DNA of 64,000 nt from Ailanthus altissimus (GCA_946807835.1 OX327700.1:22914001-22978000); one strand, 5' to 3'; shown: positions 12,232-24,514, numbered from the stretch's first letter. Notes: generated by a model not told the origin, from the letters alone. Numbers and translations are program-made.

Positions 12232-12722
12232 TGTTAGATTTTATTATTTCCTTTATGTGGGCTCACATATTAACAATAATTATACATTATGAGTTATTTT
12301 AAATAAGGGACAATTTAAGTGATCTATTTGAGTTATATCTTATTGGGCTCTAGAGACATTTAATTTAATATGAGCTAGTTATGTGTAGGAACCCAATACT
12401 AGTTAGATTATGAGTGATAAGGTCATAATTTAACCTAATATATAAAGAATTTTTTTAGGATTGTAGTCCTCAAGTCAAATTAATTCACTAGAGCTCTTCT
12501 CTTCTTTTTTTTCATTACAGAGAGAAACTCATTAAGCTTACATATATTTGACTGTAGAAGGCCATTATACTCTTATTTTTATTCAAGGCTACTAATCTTC
12601 AGGTTCTAATCACTATGAATTCCTCAGGTATATTTTTCTTAACATTCATCTGATAATATGATATGATAGATCTTGAGTTATATTCATATAGATATGAATC
12701 CAATATATGGTTATGTCTAACA
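12232..12722 (+). repeat. Copia-1 3' LTR
   Basis: It starts TGTTAGATTTTA and ends GTCTAACA, followed by the target duplication GTAAT. It is 491 bp and uninterrupted. The phrase AACAATAATTATAC at about 12270-12283 is the empty counterpart of the TRIM insertion site. Confidence 0.92.
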
Positions 12723-12727
12723 GTAAT

Positions 12728-13084
12728 AACATCGAAATTACTACTTACTTTAATTTTTCACTTGTTAGGATGTTCTTTAATTCCAAACAATTATAAGACA
12801 GACCATTCATATTCTAAAATTAACTTGTTTCTTCTCTTAGTGTAGATGTTATCCAAGAATCAAGATGGGCTAAAAGACTTAAGTATACTTGCTTTTTTAA
12901 TTAATGTGTTATATGAACAATAAAGGACTACAAAAATTTTAACAAAAAAGAGTTAGCAAATCAGAAGTAGGTTAAACTAAAATTTAACAATAAAGAACAA
13001 TGTTATATTAATTAGTTTTATTTTTTTTCCTTTTAAAAAAAACCTTTTATGTGTTGAATTAATATTTAACATTATCCCAATGTC
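12728..13084. other. Short AT-rich stretch, nothing recognised
   Basis: It lies between the copia-1 target duplication and the first recognisable LINE endonuclease codons. It may be the 5' part of the LINE, but no protein motif can be read. Confidence 0.5.
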
Positions 13085-13099
13085 AATAATTTACAGAGA

Positions 13100-14240
13100 A
13101 TTCTCAATGAACATTCATAATTTTGGTTTTTATCTCTAAAACCAAATTGTCAAGTCATAATGCACTCAGAATTAGAAATAGCTTGGGCTTTCATTCATCC
13201 ATTCATGTCGATAGTAATGGACAAAGTGGTGGCTTTTTTTCCTGTGGAATAATCTCTAGAATGTTACTATTCAAGGATACTCAAAATGGCATAATGAAGC
13301 TCAAATCCAATTTTTAGATAATTGTTTATGACAATGGATTTTTATGGACATCCAAACAAACAGAACGTATTCACAATTGTAATTTGGGAACTTATGTAAG
13401 ACTTTGTTTTTGGCAACGAACTTATTAGAAGACTTTGCTCTAATATCTCTGTTGTATTTTATTTATAGGGAATTTCAATCAAATTTATTTCTTACATGAT
13501 GAGAATCATGGAGGAGTCTTATTTGTTTGTAATTCTTCTTTGCAATTTCAGGATATTATTAATGAATATGAATTAAAAGATTTGGGATTTATGGGACCTA
13601 AGTTTACATGGAAAAACAATCGTCAGTCTGATTTTACTATTATCAAAAGATTGGATAGATGTGTGGCTAGTGTTGAATGGGCTTAGAACTCTAGAAGATC
13701 ACAAGATCTACTTTTATGGGTCTGACCATTGAGCACTGCTTTTAATATTATCACCTAAACAAGTTCATGTTGCTTCAATCTCTCGTAAAAGGTTTATTTT
13801 TGAACCTCTTTGGATCTGAGATGAAAGTTGTTCGAAAGTAGTTTGGTGTGCAAATTAGCTTCAAAGATGGAATTTTGACAACAGAAGCCCTCTTTCTCTT
13901 TGTATAAGAAAGCTACATCAGGTTATTAATAATATTTTATCTTCTAATGATGCTACTTTTGATGTACCAAAACTTCCAAAACTAGAATCTGGTCTCTAAA
14001 CTTTATTAGACCGTGGGGAATTATATTGATTCCAACAAGCTTGGATAAATTGGCTAAAATATGAGGACCTAAATACTAGATTCTTTCATATTAAAGCCAA
14101 TGGAAGAAAATTGAAGAATGAGATTTCATGGGTTAAAATCGCATATAGGTGATTGGTGTACTTCATTTAATGGTGTCTCCAACATTTCAGATCACTTCTA
14201 GAAATTTTCACCTCATGACTGCTGAATGAATTTAACTTTG
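13100..14240 (+). pseudogene. LINE-1 endonuclease domain and linker
   Basis: The frame at 13123-13317 reads FISKTKLSSHNALRIRNSLG, the ETK-type catalytic region of plant L1 endonuclease with the catalytic Glu replaced by Lys. Then come GNFNQI-like residues near 13470 and GPKFTWKNN...IIKRLDR near 13590-13665, the conserved substrate-loop region. The linker FFHIKANGRKLKNEI-like stretch lies near 14083-14120. Stops and frameshifts occur throughout. Confidence 0.8.
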
Positions 14241-14244
14241 AAGA

Positions 14245-15703
14245 GTTTTTTTTATAATAACATTCAAGTGTAATATTATTGATTAAATCGGTAATAATAT
14301 AATGTAAGGATCTTAATATAAAATCAAAAGATTATTGGGATACTATACTGGATAAGATAGATATATTATGACTCGCCCAAACTTACTATTCTACTATAAA
14401 GAGAACATATCAATCCCATAAAGGAAAACCATCCTAACAAAGAATTATTATTACTACCCTACTGATAAGGGTTAATTATGTCTAATATTTTCATCTTTCA
14501 AACTTAATATTTGTTTGTTTAAATTATGATTATTTAAATTTTATGTACTTTATTATTATTTTGTAGGTTTTGAGTTAATGGAGCAAATAGAGATAAAAAT
14601 TTAAAGAAAATGAGGCAAAAACATAAAAAAAAAATTGCTACAATATCTTGCCATAGTTTTTGTTACAATAACTCATGAACAGTAATTCTAATCTAACTTG
14701 TATTTATTGTTTTATCTTAATTTGAAGAAACAAACTTAGAAATAGAAGACCAAAAACCTATTTTAAAGAATAAAAAAGAGAGAGAAAGAATAATTTTTTT
14801 AGGATCAAAAAGACTAGAAGTGAATAGCTTACCTTCACATAGGAAGGACCAAAACTAAACTAAAGAAACTAACCTCACATAGGGGAACAAAACAACCACC
14901 ACATTTTTACACACATCCTACGCTTAAAACATACAGTACCCATTCAATCTACAACTAACTAAAACAATAATTGTCACAAAACCAATATAATAACAATAAA
15001 TGTGGTAGTTTGAACTTGAATTATGGTGTTGAAATCGAATAACTTTTCAAGCTAGCGCATTGAGTTTGAGTAGCAAATGTTATGCCCAGTAGTGGTCACC
15101 TTCAGCTACGAGCTTCTTGAAGTTGTTAATGTAGGACCAAAGTGGTAGTTTTCAACTACAGTCATGCAACATCCGGCTAGCTTTCGGCCAAGACTCAAGA
15201 GATCAATCGAAAGAAACCAGGTCAACCTTAAAACCTCAGCAGTTACCTAAAATAGATTCCAATCAAGTTAGAGTCAGATGAGAACTTTACAATGGTGTCG
15301 GTCAAGGAGGAGAGTCACGATGGTCGGGGAGATTTGAGGTCAGAAGGATTCTAATAAAGGCCATAAAAAGTAATGTAGGCCAAAAAAGTCCAGCGTGGGC
15401 TAAGGCAACACAATGTAGATTGTGGGGGGCTCAGTTTTTTATCGTAGGGGCTCGATGGCAGTTGATGAGGCAACTAGGCGGAGAAGGAGAAGAGAAAATC
15501 GAAAAGCTCTAGAGATAAAAAAAAATGAATTAAAAACCTAAAAACTAGAGACTGTAAAGCTACGATGGGCCGCTAAAGATGAAGCCACTAGAGATGGAAC
15601 CAAGAGCCCCATCTCCCATGGAGCAAAAAAGAATGGCAGTGGCTTTAGAGTTTTGAGAGAGGAGAACTTATTTGAGAAAAAATACCCAATAGGAACACTT
15701 CTT
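14245..15703 (-). mobile_element. Unidentified minus-strand retroposon-like insertion
   Basis: This block interrupts LINE-1 between its linker and RT. The LINE sequence on the left (AACTTTGAAGAG near 14234-14245, followed by TTTTTTTT) reappears on the right (TACTTTAAAGAG near 15704-15717), like a 12-17 bp diverged target-site duplication. The T run next to the left copy would be the poly-A tail of an insert transcribed from the minus strand. No protein is recognised inside; the right part (15000-15650) is noticeably less AT-rich. The class is uncertain: a processed transcript, SINE/LINE relative or something else. Confidence 0.4.
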
Positions 15704-17350
15704 TTTACTTTAAAGAGTATTTTGGAAAACATAGAGCCTCAACTTTCTATCACCCAATATAATTATCTTGATTCTTTATTTTCAATTGATGAAGTTAGAG
15801 TAGCTTTTTTCTCTATAAGTTCTTATAAGCCCCAAGCCCAAATAGTTTTCACATTATATGTTTTTCAAAGTTATTGTGATGTTTTGGGTTCGAATGTTTT
15901 AAAAGTTTATTTAGGAGTCTTAAAAAACAATGATTCACTCTCAATAGTAAACTATATTAATATTGTTCTTATTCCTAAAACTTATTCTCTATAACATATT
16001 GTGGATTATCAGACAATTAGTCTTTGTAACATTTTATATAAGATTATTACATAGACTTTGTCTAACCAACTTAAAAATGTATTACCAAATATTATTTCTC
16101 CTAATCACATTACCTTTGTTCCAAGAAGACTTATTATTAATAATATATTGGTGGCTTATAAACTTATGCACTTTTTACATAGGAGAACTAGTGAACGGTT
16201 ATGGTTTCTAGCTCTTAAATTTGATATGTCCAAGCTTACAATATAGTCAAATAGAGATTCTTTTTATGAATGATGGAGAAAATTGGCTTTAGTCAAAGAT
16301 GGCTTAATTTTATTTTTGATTGCATATCTACTGCCAGCTTCTCTTTTCTTGTAAATAGAGCACCAATTGGTCATAATATTCCTTTATGTGGTTTAAGACT
16401 GTGTTGTCGTCTATCCCAATATCTTTTTCTTTTCTCTTGCAATAGGTTAAGATAAATTATAGTTTTGTGGCTTTTTTTGTTCTTAGTTTGGTCCAAAGAT
16501 TCATTATTTGTCTTTTTGCAGACGATATCTTATTTTTTTGTCAAGCTATGTCTCGTGACAATAAGATTGTTAAAAGTATTCTATGAAGTTTCTTCTAGTT
16601 AAGAAATTAATTTCTCAAATTAGATTAGATTCTTATAGCTAATATTTGGGGCTTCCTTCTATTATTAGAAAAAAAAAATAAACATGCAGCTTTTGCTAGT
16701 ATTTAGGAGAGGACATGGAAAGACATCAATTACGAAAGCTTTGGTTATTCTCAATAAATGGTAAGGAAATTTTGATTAAAGTTGTTGCCCAAGCCATTCC
16801 AATATACGCAACGAGCCTCTTTCAATTTGCAATAACTTTCTACCAAGAATTGTATAAAAAGATCCAAGATTTTTTATGATGTCAAACTGAAGGTCAAAAT
16901 AAAATATATTTATTCCTTCTTTATCAATCTAAAAAAGAATAAGGGTTGGGTTTTCGAGATCCCCGCATATTCAATCAAGCATTTGTTGCCAAACAAGGAA
17001 TACACATCTTTTCTAATCCCTATCCATTGGTGGCTTAACTTATTAAATAGAAATATTCTTCCCGTTATTCATTTTTAATGTTGAAGCTAAACTTTGCAAC
17101 TCTTATCTTTGGCGAAATCTTTTATGAGGTAAATAAATTCTTTTGAAAGGAGTTTGTTGGCGTATAAGTGATAGAATTTGTATAGCTATATTTTCAAACC
17201 CTTGAATTTATGGCCCTTTTACGTTTAAACCCTTAACACCCTCATTAGGTCAAGATATTCTTCATGTATCAGATCTTAGAGATGCTAATGGCTATTAGGA
17301 CAGAAATCTTTTGCAATATATATATTTATCAATTTGATATCAATTTTATT
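15704..17350 (+). pseudogene. LINE-1 reverse transcriptase and connection region
   Basis: Readable blocks in order: FSIDEVRVAFFSISSYK near 15780-15830, LSNQLKNVLPNIISPNHITF near 16058, RTSERLWFLALKFDMSKL near 16185, GFSQRWLNFIFDCISTASFS near 16280, and the FADDILFF catalytic box near 16518-16545. Homology continues through a GLGFRDPRIFNQAF stretch near 16944-16985 and VSDLRDANGY near 17265-17295. Comparable active plant elements have this region as one ORF; here it is split over several frames with many stops. Confidence 0.85.
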
Positions 17351-17429
17351 TTAACTATACTTGTTGGATTTTTCACTATTTTGAATACCCCATTTGGCAT
17401 TGTAATTTTAATTGAAACTATTTATAAAA

Positions 17430-17809
17430 ATTTAAGGAAAATGTTTTTAATAAAGAAAATTATTATTTCTTTGTTTTGAACACACTAATTACAAATAAGA
17501 GTTGAGAGCGTCTTTTATAGTTTCAATTTGATCCATTATACACGTGTCACATAATTCATTAATCAAACTAATCATCTAACTAACTTTTAGCGGGAAATAT
17601 TATAACAATCTTAACAAACTCAACTACACCAACTTTGGCTTATTTCAATTAGCTCAGTACTTCTTTAGCTTCGATTCTTTAATAGCTAAGCTTGTTCTAT
17701 AATACTTAGCTCCATCAGCTCTGTTCCATCAACTCAACTTTATTAGCTCAATAACATCAACTCAGCTTCATAACGCAATATATCAACTCAGCTTTATAAC
17801 TCAATTACA
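17430..17809 (-). repeat. Copia-2 3' LTR
   Basis: Homologous to 24143-24509, clearest from TTTCTTTGTTTTGAACACAC (17465) to CTCAATTACA (17809). The first few dozen bases diverge, so the left limit may be off by about 40 bp. It contains repeated AACTCA/ATCAACTCAGCTT phrases. Confidence 0.8.
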
Positions 17810-17826
17810 TCTGAATATCCCCCATC
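17810..17826 (-). promoter_or_regulatory. Copia-2 polypurine tract (minus strand)
   Basis: The complement reads GATGGGGGATATTCAGA, directly upstream of the 3' LTR on the minus strand. Confidence 0.75.
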
Positions 17827-17829
17827 AAG

Positions 17830-19755
17830 CTTAAGGTCTAGGATAGACATTGAGCTTGACTATATGATAAGTAAATTTATCAACGGCTAAGGGTTTTCTA
17901 AGAATAACAGCAACTTGGTCTCGGTACATATCGAATTTCAACTTAATGATTTACTATTTTCTCTCGAACAAAATGAATGTCTAACTCAATGTACTTTATT
18001 TGAGGATGAAACATAGAATTAGGGGCCAAGGCTTAAGAACTTTGATTGTCACACTAAAGGAAGAGAACAACATATGATTAAACTTGTAACTCAATAAGAA
18101 GTGATTGAAGCTAAAGAATTTCAATACAAGCAGAGGATAAAACTTTATACTCTACTTTAATATTAGACCTGGAAATAACTCCTTACTTATTAGATGACCA
18201 AGAGATCAAATTATCAACTAAATAAATACAATATGCACCAATCGAATGTCTATCAATTGAATCATTACCCCAGTCTGTATCTGAGTATCCTAAAAGTTAA
18301 AAATACTATAATCAACAAACTCAAGGCTATAAGTATTAGTGGCTTGAAGATACCTCAACACCCTTTTTCATGCTTGCCAATGTTGCTATGTTGGTAAGGA
18401 CAAAAACTGACTTAGCTTATGAGCAGAAAGAGTAAATTCAAGTTATATCAAAGTTGTGTACTGAAGAGCTTCAATAATGCTTTTATATAATGTTGGATCT
18501 TCAAAACAATTCATTAGCTCCTGCCAACAATATTTGACCAAGTACCGTAAGTGTATCATAACTTTTATATTCATCCATACCAGCCTTCTTAAATAAGTCT
18601 TGTATATACTTTGTTTGTGACAAATGTTAACTAGATTTGGTAGATTTTATTTCCCCTCTAAAAAGTAATTAAAACTGCATAAATCTTTCAAAGTAAATAT
18701 GTTATTTAAGTATTGAATAAACTGTTTAAGTAATGAGCTATCAGGTCATATAACCAAGATATCATTAACATATATCAGAACTAAAATCAGTTTACCAATA
18801 ATTCTTTTAATGAACAAAGATGTATTTGATCTGAAGTTGCTGAAATCCTATTAAAGTAAAGTTGTTTTAAGCTAGTCATACCAAGCTTTTGGAGCTTACT
18901 TCAATCTATACAAGGCCTTGTAAAGTTTACACACAAAAGAAATATAAGAAAGGTTAACAAAGCCTGTTAGTTGCCTCATAAACACAACTTCAGTTAAAGT
19001 ACCATTCAGGAATACATTATTGACATCAATTTTCCTTATAGTCTAGTGTTGCAAAGCTATTATGCTTAATATCACACTTATTGTTAAAGCCTTTATAACT
19101 AGGCTAAAGGTATCAAAATAATTAGCTCTAGGGGTTTATAAAAAAATATTTTGCTACCAATCTAGCCTTATACTTGGCTACTGAGCAATCTGGATTGTAC
19201 GTCACTTTGAAAATCCATTTGTTATTTATCTTTGGTGCTTCACTTTTAGGAATAAGAGACCAAGTGCCATTTTAATATTAGAGCTATGTATTCTTCTAAC
19301 ATAGCTGACTTCTACTTCTCATCTTGCAAAGCTTTATTTATTGAAGTTGGTTCAAGACTTACTTTACTTGAATAACAGTAGTAAACCTTTGGCTTTGAAA
19401 TACCAAATTTAGATCTAGTTCTCATAGGATGAATTAAAATTGTTCTAGCTGGATGTTATGTTTGAGTGACAGGATTTGTAGTATCAGGTATGTCAATATT
19501 TTGGCTGGTGAGATTTGAAGTAAGATGCTGAGTGTTTAAGTTTTTATCATAAAATAACCTATTGTTATTGAAGTTACTGTTGTTTGAGGCATTATATGAC
19601 CAGGATTTGACTTAAAAGAGAAACAATGAAAGTGATTAAATACTAATGCATTTTGAGATACAAAAAATGATTTTTGAGAAAATGGTTGTTCATAAAGAAA
19701 GCAACATCCATTAAAAGTGACATGCCTAGCAATGTATATTCTACTAGATGAGTAA
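17830..19755 (-). pseudogene. Copia-2 RT-RNase H segment
   Basis: On the minus strand the sequence starts after the integrase end (a SSRIYIARHVTF stretch near 19720-19755). It passes a HPMRTRSKFGI motif typical of the pre-RT region (near 19400-19440) and then RT with the catalytic box IYVNDIL (YVDD changed to YVND, near 18760-18780). RNase H homology reaches about 17900. Stops are frequent. Confidence 0.8.
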
Positions 19756-19764
19756 AGAGAAGAC

Positions 19765-22700
19765 TAGTAATTATAAGGAGCCTCATTAATGTAAAATTAT
19801 TTCTCAAAGGTTAAAAGCTTAGTTGATGAATTATTAATTATTGATTATCCTATTAAAGAATAGAACTTTATTAAATATCTTATTACTTGTGTTGGTACTG
19901 AATATGATTTTATGGTTGTTATAATTACAAGTGAGCTTGGTGAAATCAGTTTAAATTAGGCTTATGGCATGTTACTAACTCAAGAAAGTATAAATTTAGA
20001 GAACTCTAAAAAAGTTGAGCTACAGATAAATTTGAAGCAAATTATGCTCATAAAAGTTAGGAGAAGGCTATGTTTAATAATGCTAGTAAAGCAATTAAGA
20101 AAAGCAATAGTTTTAGAAATAATGGATATAGGTACTTTTATGGAAACAATAATTATAATACTGGTGGTCAGCAAGGTAATGGTGGAAATTTTAGAAACTT
20201 TGATAGAGGAAGTTAGCAAGGAAGAGGTAGAAATCAACCACAAAATGGAGGAATATTTGGCCAATTTGGCAAAAGTAGTGCCAAGCTAATTTGTTAGATA
20301 TGTGAGATGTAGGGACACTCAACTTCAAAATGTTATTACATGTATTATAAGGACTACGGTGTTGGAAATTCAAACAATTATGGAAACAATAGCAATGGTT
20401 AGTTATTTAACAATCAAGGACTAGAAGGATCTACAAGGCCTAGTGTAAATGAAGTAGTTTATATGGCAACACAAGCATTTTAGGATAATAATGATGATCA
20501 AGGCCGGTATTTAGACTTAGGGGTAACTCACTATTTAACAAACAATGCCAACAATCTTGCCAGTAAAGTAAAGTTCTCAGTGTTAAATATAGTTCTTATG
20601 TGCCATTCTATTTTGTATAAATATTTATTGTATAATATTTATACAATAAACATTTTAATAAATCATTAATATTCAATTATATGATATTAACCTTGTTACT
20701 TTTTAAGTATTGTAAATCTTAAGGAGTTTAGAATTGATCATAATAAGTTTAGGTCAGCGCTAAGAGTTAGCATTATAAGTGTTAAGACCTTGTATGAAAA
20801 GAGATAAAAACCTAAAAATATATTAGTAATGATATAGTTACAAAGAGTTATAAATGGTGCTAGAAAATGTTATTATGCTATATGTTTTCAAAAATATCAT
20901 TCTTAATCTACGATTACGGATATGGGTCGATTAGTATACCTTTTTTATTAGTATATATCTATATCTAGATTGTCTAAATGGTTAGTTTTAACAGATCGTG
21001 GGTTTAGTGGAAGTTCGTATAGATATACAGGTATTTAGTGAGGACTGGATACTGAACAGATTAATGAGGACCTCTAATAGACATCCTATAGAACTGTTAA
21101 TTAAATGTCTTCTCGAGTTAAATAGTATTCGTAGTCCTTTGACCTAAGCGTTATGGTAGGCTTGTGACTAATCTATATACTTTGATTCTATGTATATTAG
21201 AGACCTGTCATAATTTGACCTCTGGTTGTTGTTGGGTTTAGTTCGATATTTATGGAGTTCAATATATGTAGATATAGAATCTGTAAGCTTATATAGATGA
21301 GTTCTATATCATAATGCTTCAAGATTGTATTCCAGGAAGTCTTATGGTCATAAACAAAAACCCTGAAAAAAATTTTTATAAGGTTAAACAATATTGTAAA
21401 GAAGTTTGCAAATATTATTTACGAAAATACAAATCTAGAAATAAGTTCACAGTCGCTCATATAGAAATTTGACAGTGATGATTTTTATATTTTCTTTTCT
21501 AGGATATAGGTGATGGAATGATTATACATATATAGTTGACCTCAATTTGTCTACTTCAATGCATCATTCTATAATATCAGTAATGTGTGTGTGAGTCATC
21601 GTTCACAGATTTACATAAAAGTTCTATAAGAGAAACAAGTGTGAACTTAAACAATCTTAAGCAATATTAAGTATATTCATTAAGCACTAGGTAGTAGGCT
21701 GGGTAGAAAAGTTCAATCAAATTTTTTTTTTCAAAAGTAGGATTTGTTTTAAGATTTCTCAAGAAGCACATTTGTCAAAGGCTTAAAGAGTTAAGTTTTT
21801 AATTAAATAAACAATTATTGTTTATTTGAAATGTTTGTAAGTGGCTTGCATAACTTTAACGTTTAACATTTGGCAAGTGCATGGAAAAGTTGCTTGACAC
21901 ATGGTATGGATGCATGGAAAAGAGCTTGACAAGTGTTGTTAAACTTAAACATGCATGGCTTTTAATTGGGCTAGGTGCAGCAATGGATTGGCTAAAATAG
22001 TCTAACTTTGCAAAAGTAGTAAATTAGTCCCTCTTTGCTTAAAATTGCCATTAAGCCAAAATGTTGCCATTTTTTAGTCCTAAGCTATTTTGGCCAAGCC
22101 AAGAGAGAGTAGAACATAAGTGCTTACTAAAAATTTAAGATAAGCTACCATTCTAACTCTTATAGTCTCACCAGTTATTGTAGACTAGAATTGTTTGCAA
22201 CATTTCGATGTGAGCTCCAAAATTTCAATTCTTCACAGAATCATCTTCAAGGGTGAGTTTCTAACTTTGTTAATATAATTGGTTTACATTTTGTATATGT
22301 TTATTAAATAGAAAATTAAATTTTGATTTCGCTATGCAAATGTATGTAATGACATGCATTAATTATTCAATGAACACATTATTACTTGTATGCACCCATT
22401 AAGCACTCTAACACTTAGGTAATAAGAAACTAATAATAGGTAATGGTTTTGGCTTGCTAATTTTACTTACTGGTGACATTTGACTTAAATCAAAATCTAA
22501 AAATGGTCTAGTTCTCAAAAACCTATTATTTGTTCCTTTAATTATTAAGAACTTGATTAGTGTGTCAAAGTCAGTTTCTGATAATGATGTGATTATTGAA
22601 TTTTATTCTCATGAATTTTTCAATAAGGATAAGAAGAAGGGAATCCTACTACTCAAAGGTATTGCTATGATGGGCTTTGTAAGTTGATACTCTTACTATT

Positions 22701-23712
22701 TTTAAACTCATCATCTCAGTATGCAAGCTCTCTTGTTGCTAAATCATTGTCAAATTTGCCATCCCATCATTGTTATATCCATCTTACTTAATCTTGTCCA
22801 TGTGTTTTCAAAATGCATTTTATTTTATAAATAAGAATCAAAATTGTGCAACTGATTCATTTCAATTTCTTGTAATTCAGTGCTTACTTCTAGAGCTCAA
22901 AATATATTAGAATACAATTTATGGCTTCAAAGGTTTGGACATCCAAGTCCTTTTGTTCTAAAAATGTTTTTAATTCTTGTAATCTTATATTTTAGAGTAA
23001 TGGAAGTTTCAAGCTTAGTTTTTGTGATTTATGTCAAATTAGAAAAATACGTAGATTCCATTATACTTGTACTGTATCAAGACTAGATATCCTTTAGAAC
23101 TTGTATATACTAATGTATGGATCCTTCTTCAATTGAAACCAAATAAGATTACAAGTATTATATTAGCTTTATGGATGATCACACTAGATACAACTGATTA
23201 TTTCCTATGAAAGCTAAGTTAGAGCCTTTGAAATCTTCAAAAACTATAAAAGCCTTATAAAGAAACAAGTTGATAGAAGTATTAAAACTATTTAGTTAGA
23301 TTGGAAATGTGAGTTTAGAGTCTTTACTCAATTTCTCAACCAAGAAGGCATTCATTTCAAACACCCTTATCCAATATACACACCATCAAAATATTAAATT
23401 AGGAAAAAACACAAACACTCAGTTGAAATTGGCCTCACCATGCTTGTACAAGCATCTATGCCTGCCTCTTTTATATGAGATGCTTTTAGCACAGCTTCTA
23501 ACTTGATTGATAGACTTCCCATAATAATACTCAATAAAAAAATCACCTTATGAAAAGCTATTTGATCAAAAGCTTGATTATTCTTTTCTTAGAGTCTTTG
23601 GTAGTGCATGCTTTCTATTTCTCAAACCATATCATTCAAACAAGTTAAAATTTCATATTGAGAAGTGTATATTCTTAGGGTTCAGTACAAATCATAAGGG
23701 TTATAAGTGTGC
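19765..23712 (+). pseudogene. Copia-2 inverted block: gag C-terminus, protease, integrase
   Basis: Reading on the plus strand: gag from about 19800 (KSLVDELLIIDYPIKE, then LITCVGTEYDFMVVIITSEL), a glycine/asparagine-rich stretch and a decayed knuckle ICEM(stop)GHSTSKCYY near 20295-20340. A protease-like YLDLGVTHYLTN follows near 20510. After the nested solo LTR come FSGNKKLIIGNG-type pre-integrase residues from 22414, a QRFGHPSPFVLK motif near 22929, and the integrase core to the LGFSTNHKGYKC end near 23680-23712. The orientation is opposite to both flanks of the same element. Confidence 0.82.
20581..22413. mobile_element. Solo LTR (1833 bp) nested in copia-2
   Basis: TGTTAAATATAG...CTCTAACA ends are flanked by CTCAG (20576-20580) and CTTAG (22414-22418), a target duplication with one mismatch. 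Removing the block and one duplication copy rejoins the copia-2 frame as K-F-S-G-N-K-K-L-I-I-G-N-G across protease and pre-integrase, which proves the insertion. No coding sequence, PBS or internal domain is present, so this is an LTR left by recombination. The parent family is not identified; the length would suit gypsy. Confidence 0.85.
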
Positions 23713-23714
23713 TG

Positions 23715-24120
23715 AATTGATCTAGTTTTAGACTCTGATCCAAACTATCTTTCCACAAATAATTACAAATCTCTCGATGTCTGACTATCAATCACCAAGC
23801 GTAATATGGAATCATAAATTATAGAAAATAACTAGTTTTGTAACAGCTGATCTTGTCTAATTCGAGCTTTATACTCTGGATTTTCTGAGACAACTTTATC
23901 TTGATCTTGATCAAAACTTCTTATAAACAAATCTAGAGCCTTCTTACTTCCATTAACAAAACTTCAAGTTTATTCCTTTGATAGCAGTGAACACTTGAGA
24001 TTTTCAAACCACATAATTAGTTCTTGTGAGTTTTATAGTTGAAGAATATGTGTAGCTTATGTTGACAGTAGAATTTGTATGAACGGATGTTAGATTAACA
24101 CTAGAATTACTAGCGTTTGC
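23715..24120 (-). pseudogene. Copia-2 gag N-terminal segment
   Basis: On the minus strand an ATG just after the PBS (ending near 24120) opens MANASNSSVNLTSVHTNSTV. Further gag sequence follows through to an ERQFGSESKTRSIQ stretch near 23712-23760, where the inverted block begins. Confidence 0.75.
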
Positions 24121-24127
24121 CATATAT

Positions 24128-24140
24128 GGTTCTAATACCA
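24128..24140 (-). promoter_or_regulatory. Copia-2 primer-binding site (minus strand)
   Basis: The complement reads TGGTATTAGAACC, two bases from the LTR end. It resembles the iMet-type PBS and fixes the element's orientation. Confidence 0.82.
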
Positions 24141-24142
24141 CA

Positions 24143-24509
24143 TGAAGAAATGAGTATGTTTGTATTTGTTTTGTTTGTTGACCGAGAAAGTTTAAAGAAA
24201 ATGAAGAGAAAATTCTTATTTCTTTGTTTTCAACACACTAATTACAAATGAGAGTTATAAGCATTTTTTATAGCTACAATTTGATCCACTATACACATCT
24301 CACATGATCCATTAATCAAGCTAATCATCTAACTAACTTTTAGCAAGAAATATTACAACAGTCCTAACAAACTCAACTACCCCAGCTTTGGTTCATTTCA
24401 ATCAGCTCAGTACTTCTTTAGCTTCAGATAAGCTTGTTCCAGAATACTCGGCCCCATCAACTCAGCTTCGTAACTCAATATATCAACTCAACTTCATAAC
24501 TCAATTATA
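24143..24509 (-). repeat. Copia-2 5' LTR
   Basis: It begins TGAAGAAATGAG on the plus strand next to the PBS and ends CTCAATTATA (the final CA has changed to TA). It is homologous to the left LTR. Confidence 0.82.
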
Positions 24510-24514
24510 TCTAT

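Larger units (their letters stand above)
4735..12722 (+). mobile_element. Copia-1: degraded Ty1/copia retrotransposon
   Basis: This is a complete but decayed LTR retrotransposon. The left LTR (4735-6148) and right LTR (12232-12722) align along their length once a nested TRIM is removed, giving an LTR of about 0.49 kb. Both outer ends follow the TG...CA rule. The element is flanked by the 5-bp duplication GTAAT at 4730-4734 and 12723-12727. A tRNA-iMet-type primer site follows the left LTR and a purine-rich tract precedes the right LTR. Inside, remnants of gag, protease, integrase, RT and RNase H can be read in copia order on the plus strand, all broken by many stops and frameshifts. It cannot be autonomous. 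Confidence 0.93.
17430..24509 (-). mobile_element. Copia-2: Ty1/copia element with internal inversion
   Basis: LTRs of about 0.37 kb (17430-17809 and 24143-24509) are in the same orientation. On the minus strand a PBS follows the right LTR (TGGTATTAGAACC, 24128-24140) and a purine tract precedes the left LTR (complement of 17810-17826), so the element runs on the minus strand. Gag N-terminal sequence (24120 to about 23715) and RT-RNase H (about 19755 to 17830) read on the minus strand. The gag C-terminus, protease and integrase between them (19765-23712) read on the plus strand. The junctions fall within gag and just after integrase, so re-inverting the block restores copia gene order. It is inserted in LINE-1. 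The outer target duplication is unclear; TCTAT follows the right LTR. Confidence 0.85.

Noticed and set aside
17430..24509. Two different copia elements inserted in opposite orientations
   Set aside because: There is only one pair of LTRs and one PBS. The plus and minus segments meet without overlap at matching points of gag and integrase, so one inversion is simpler.
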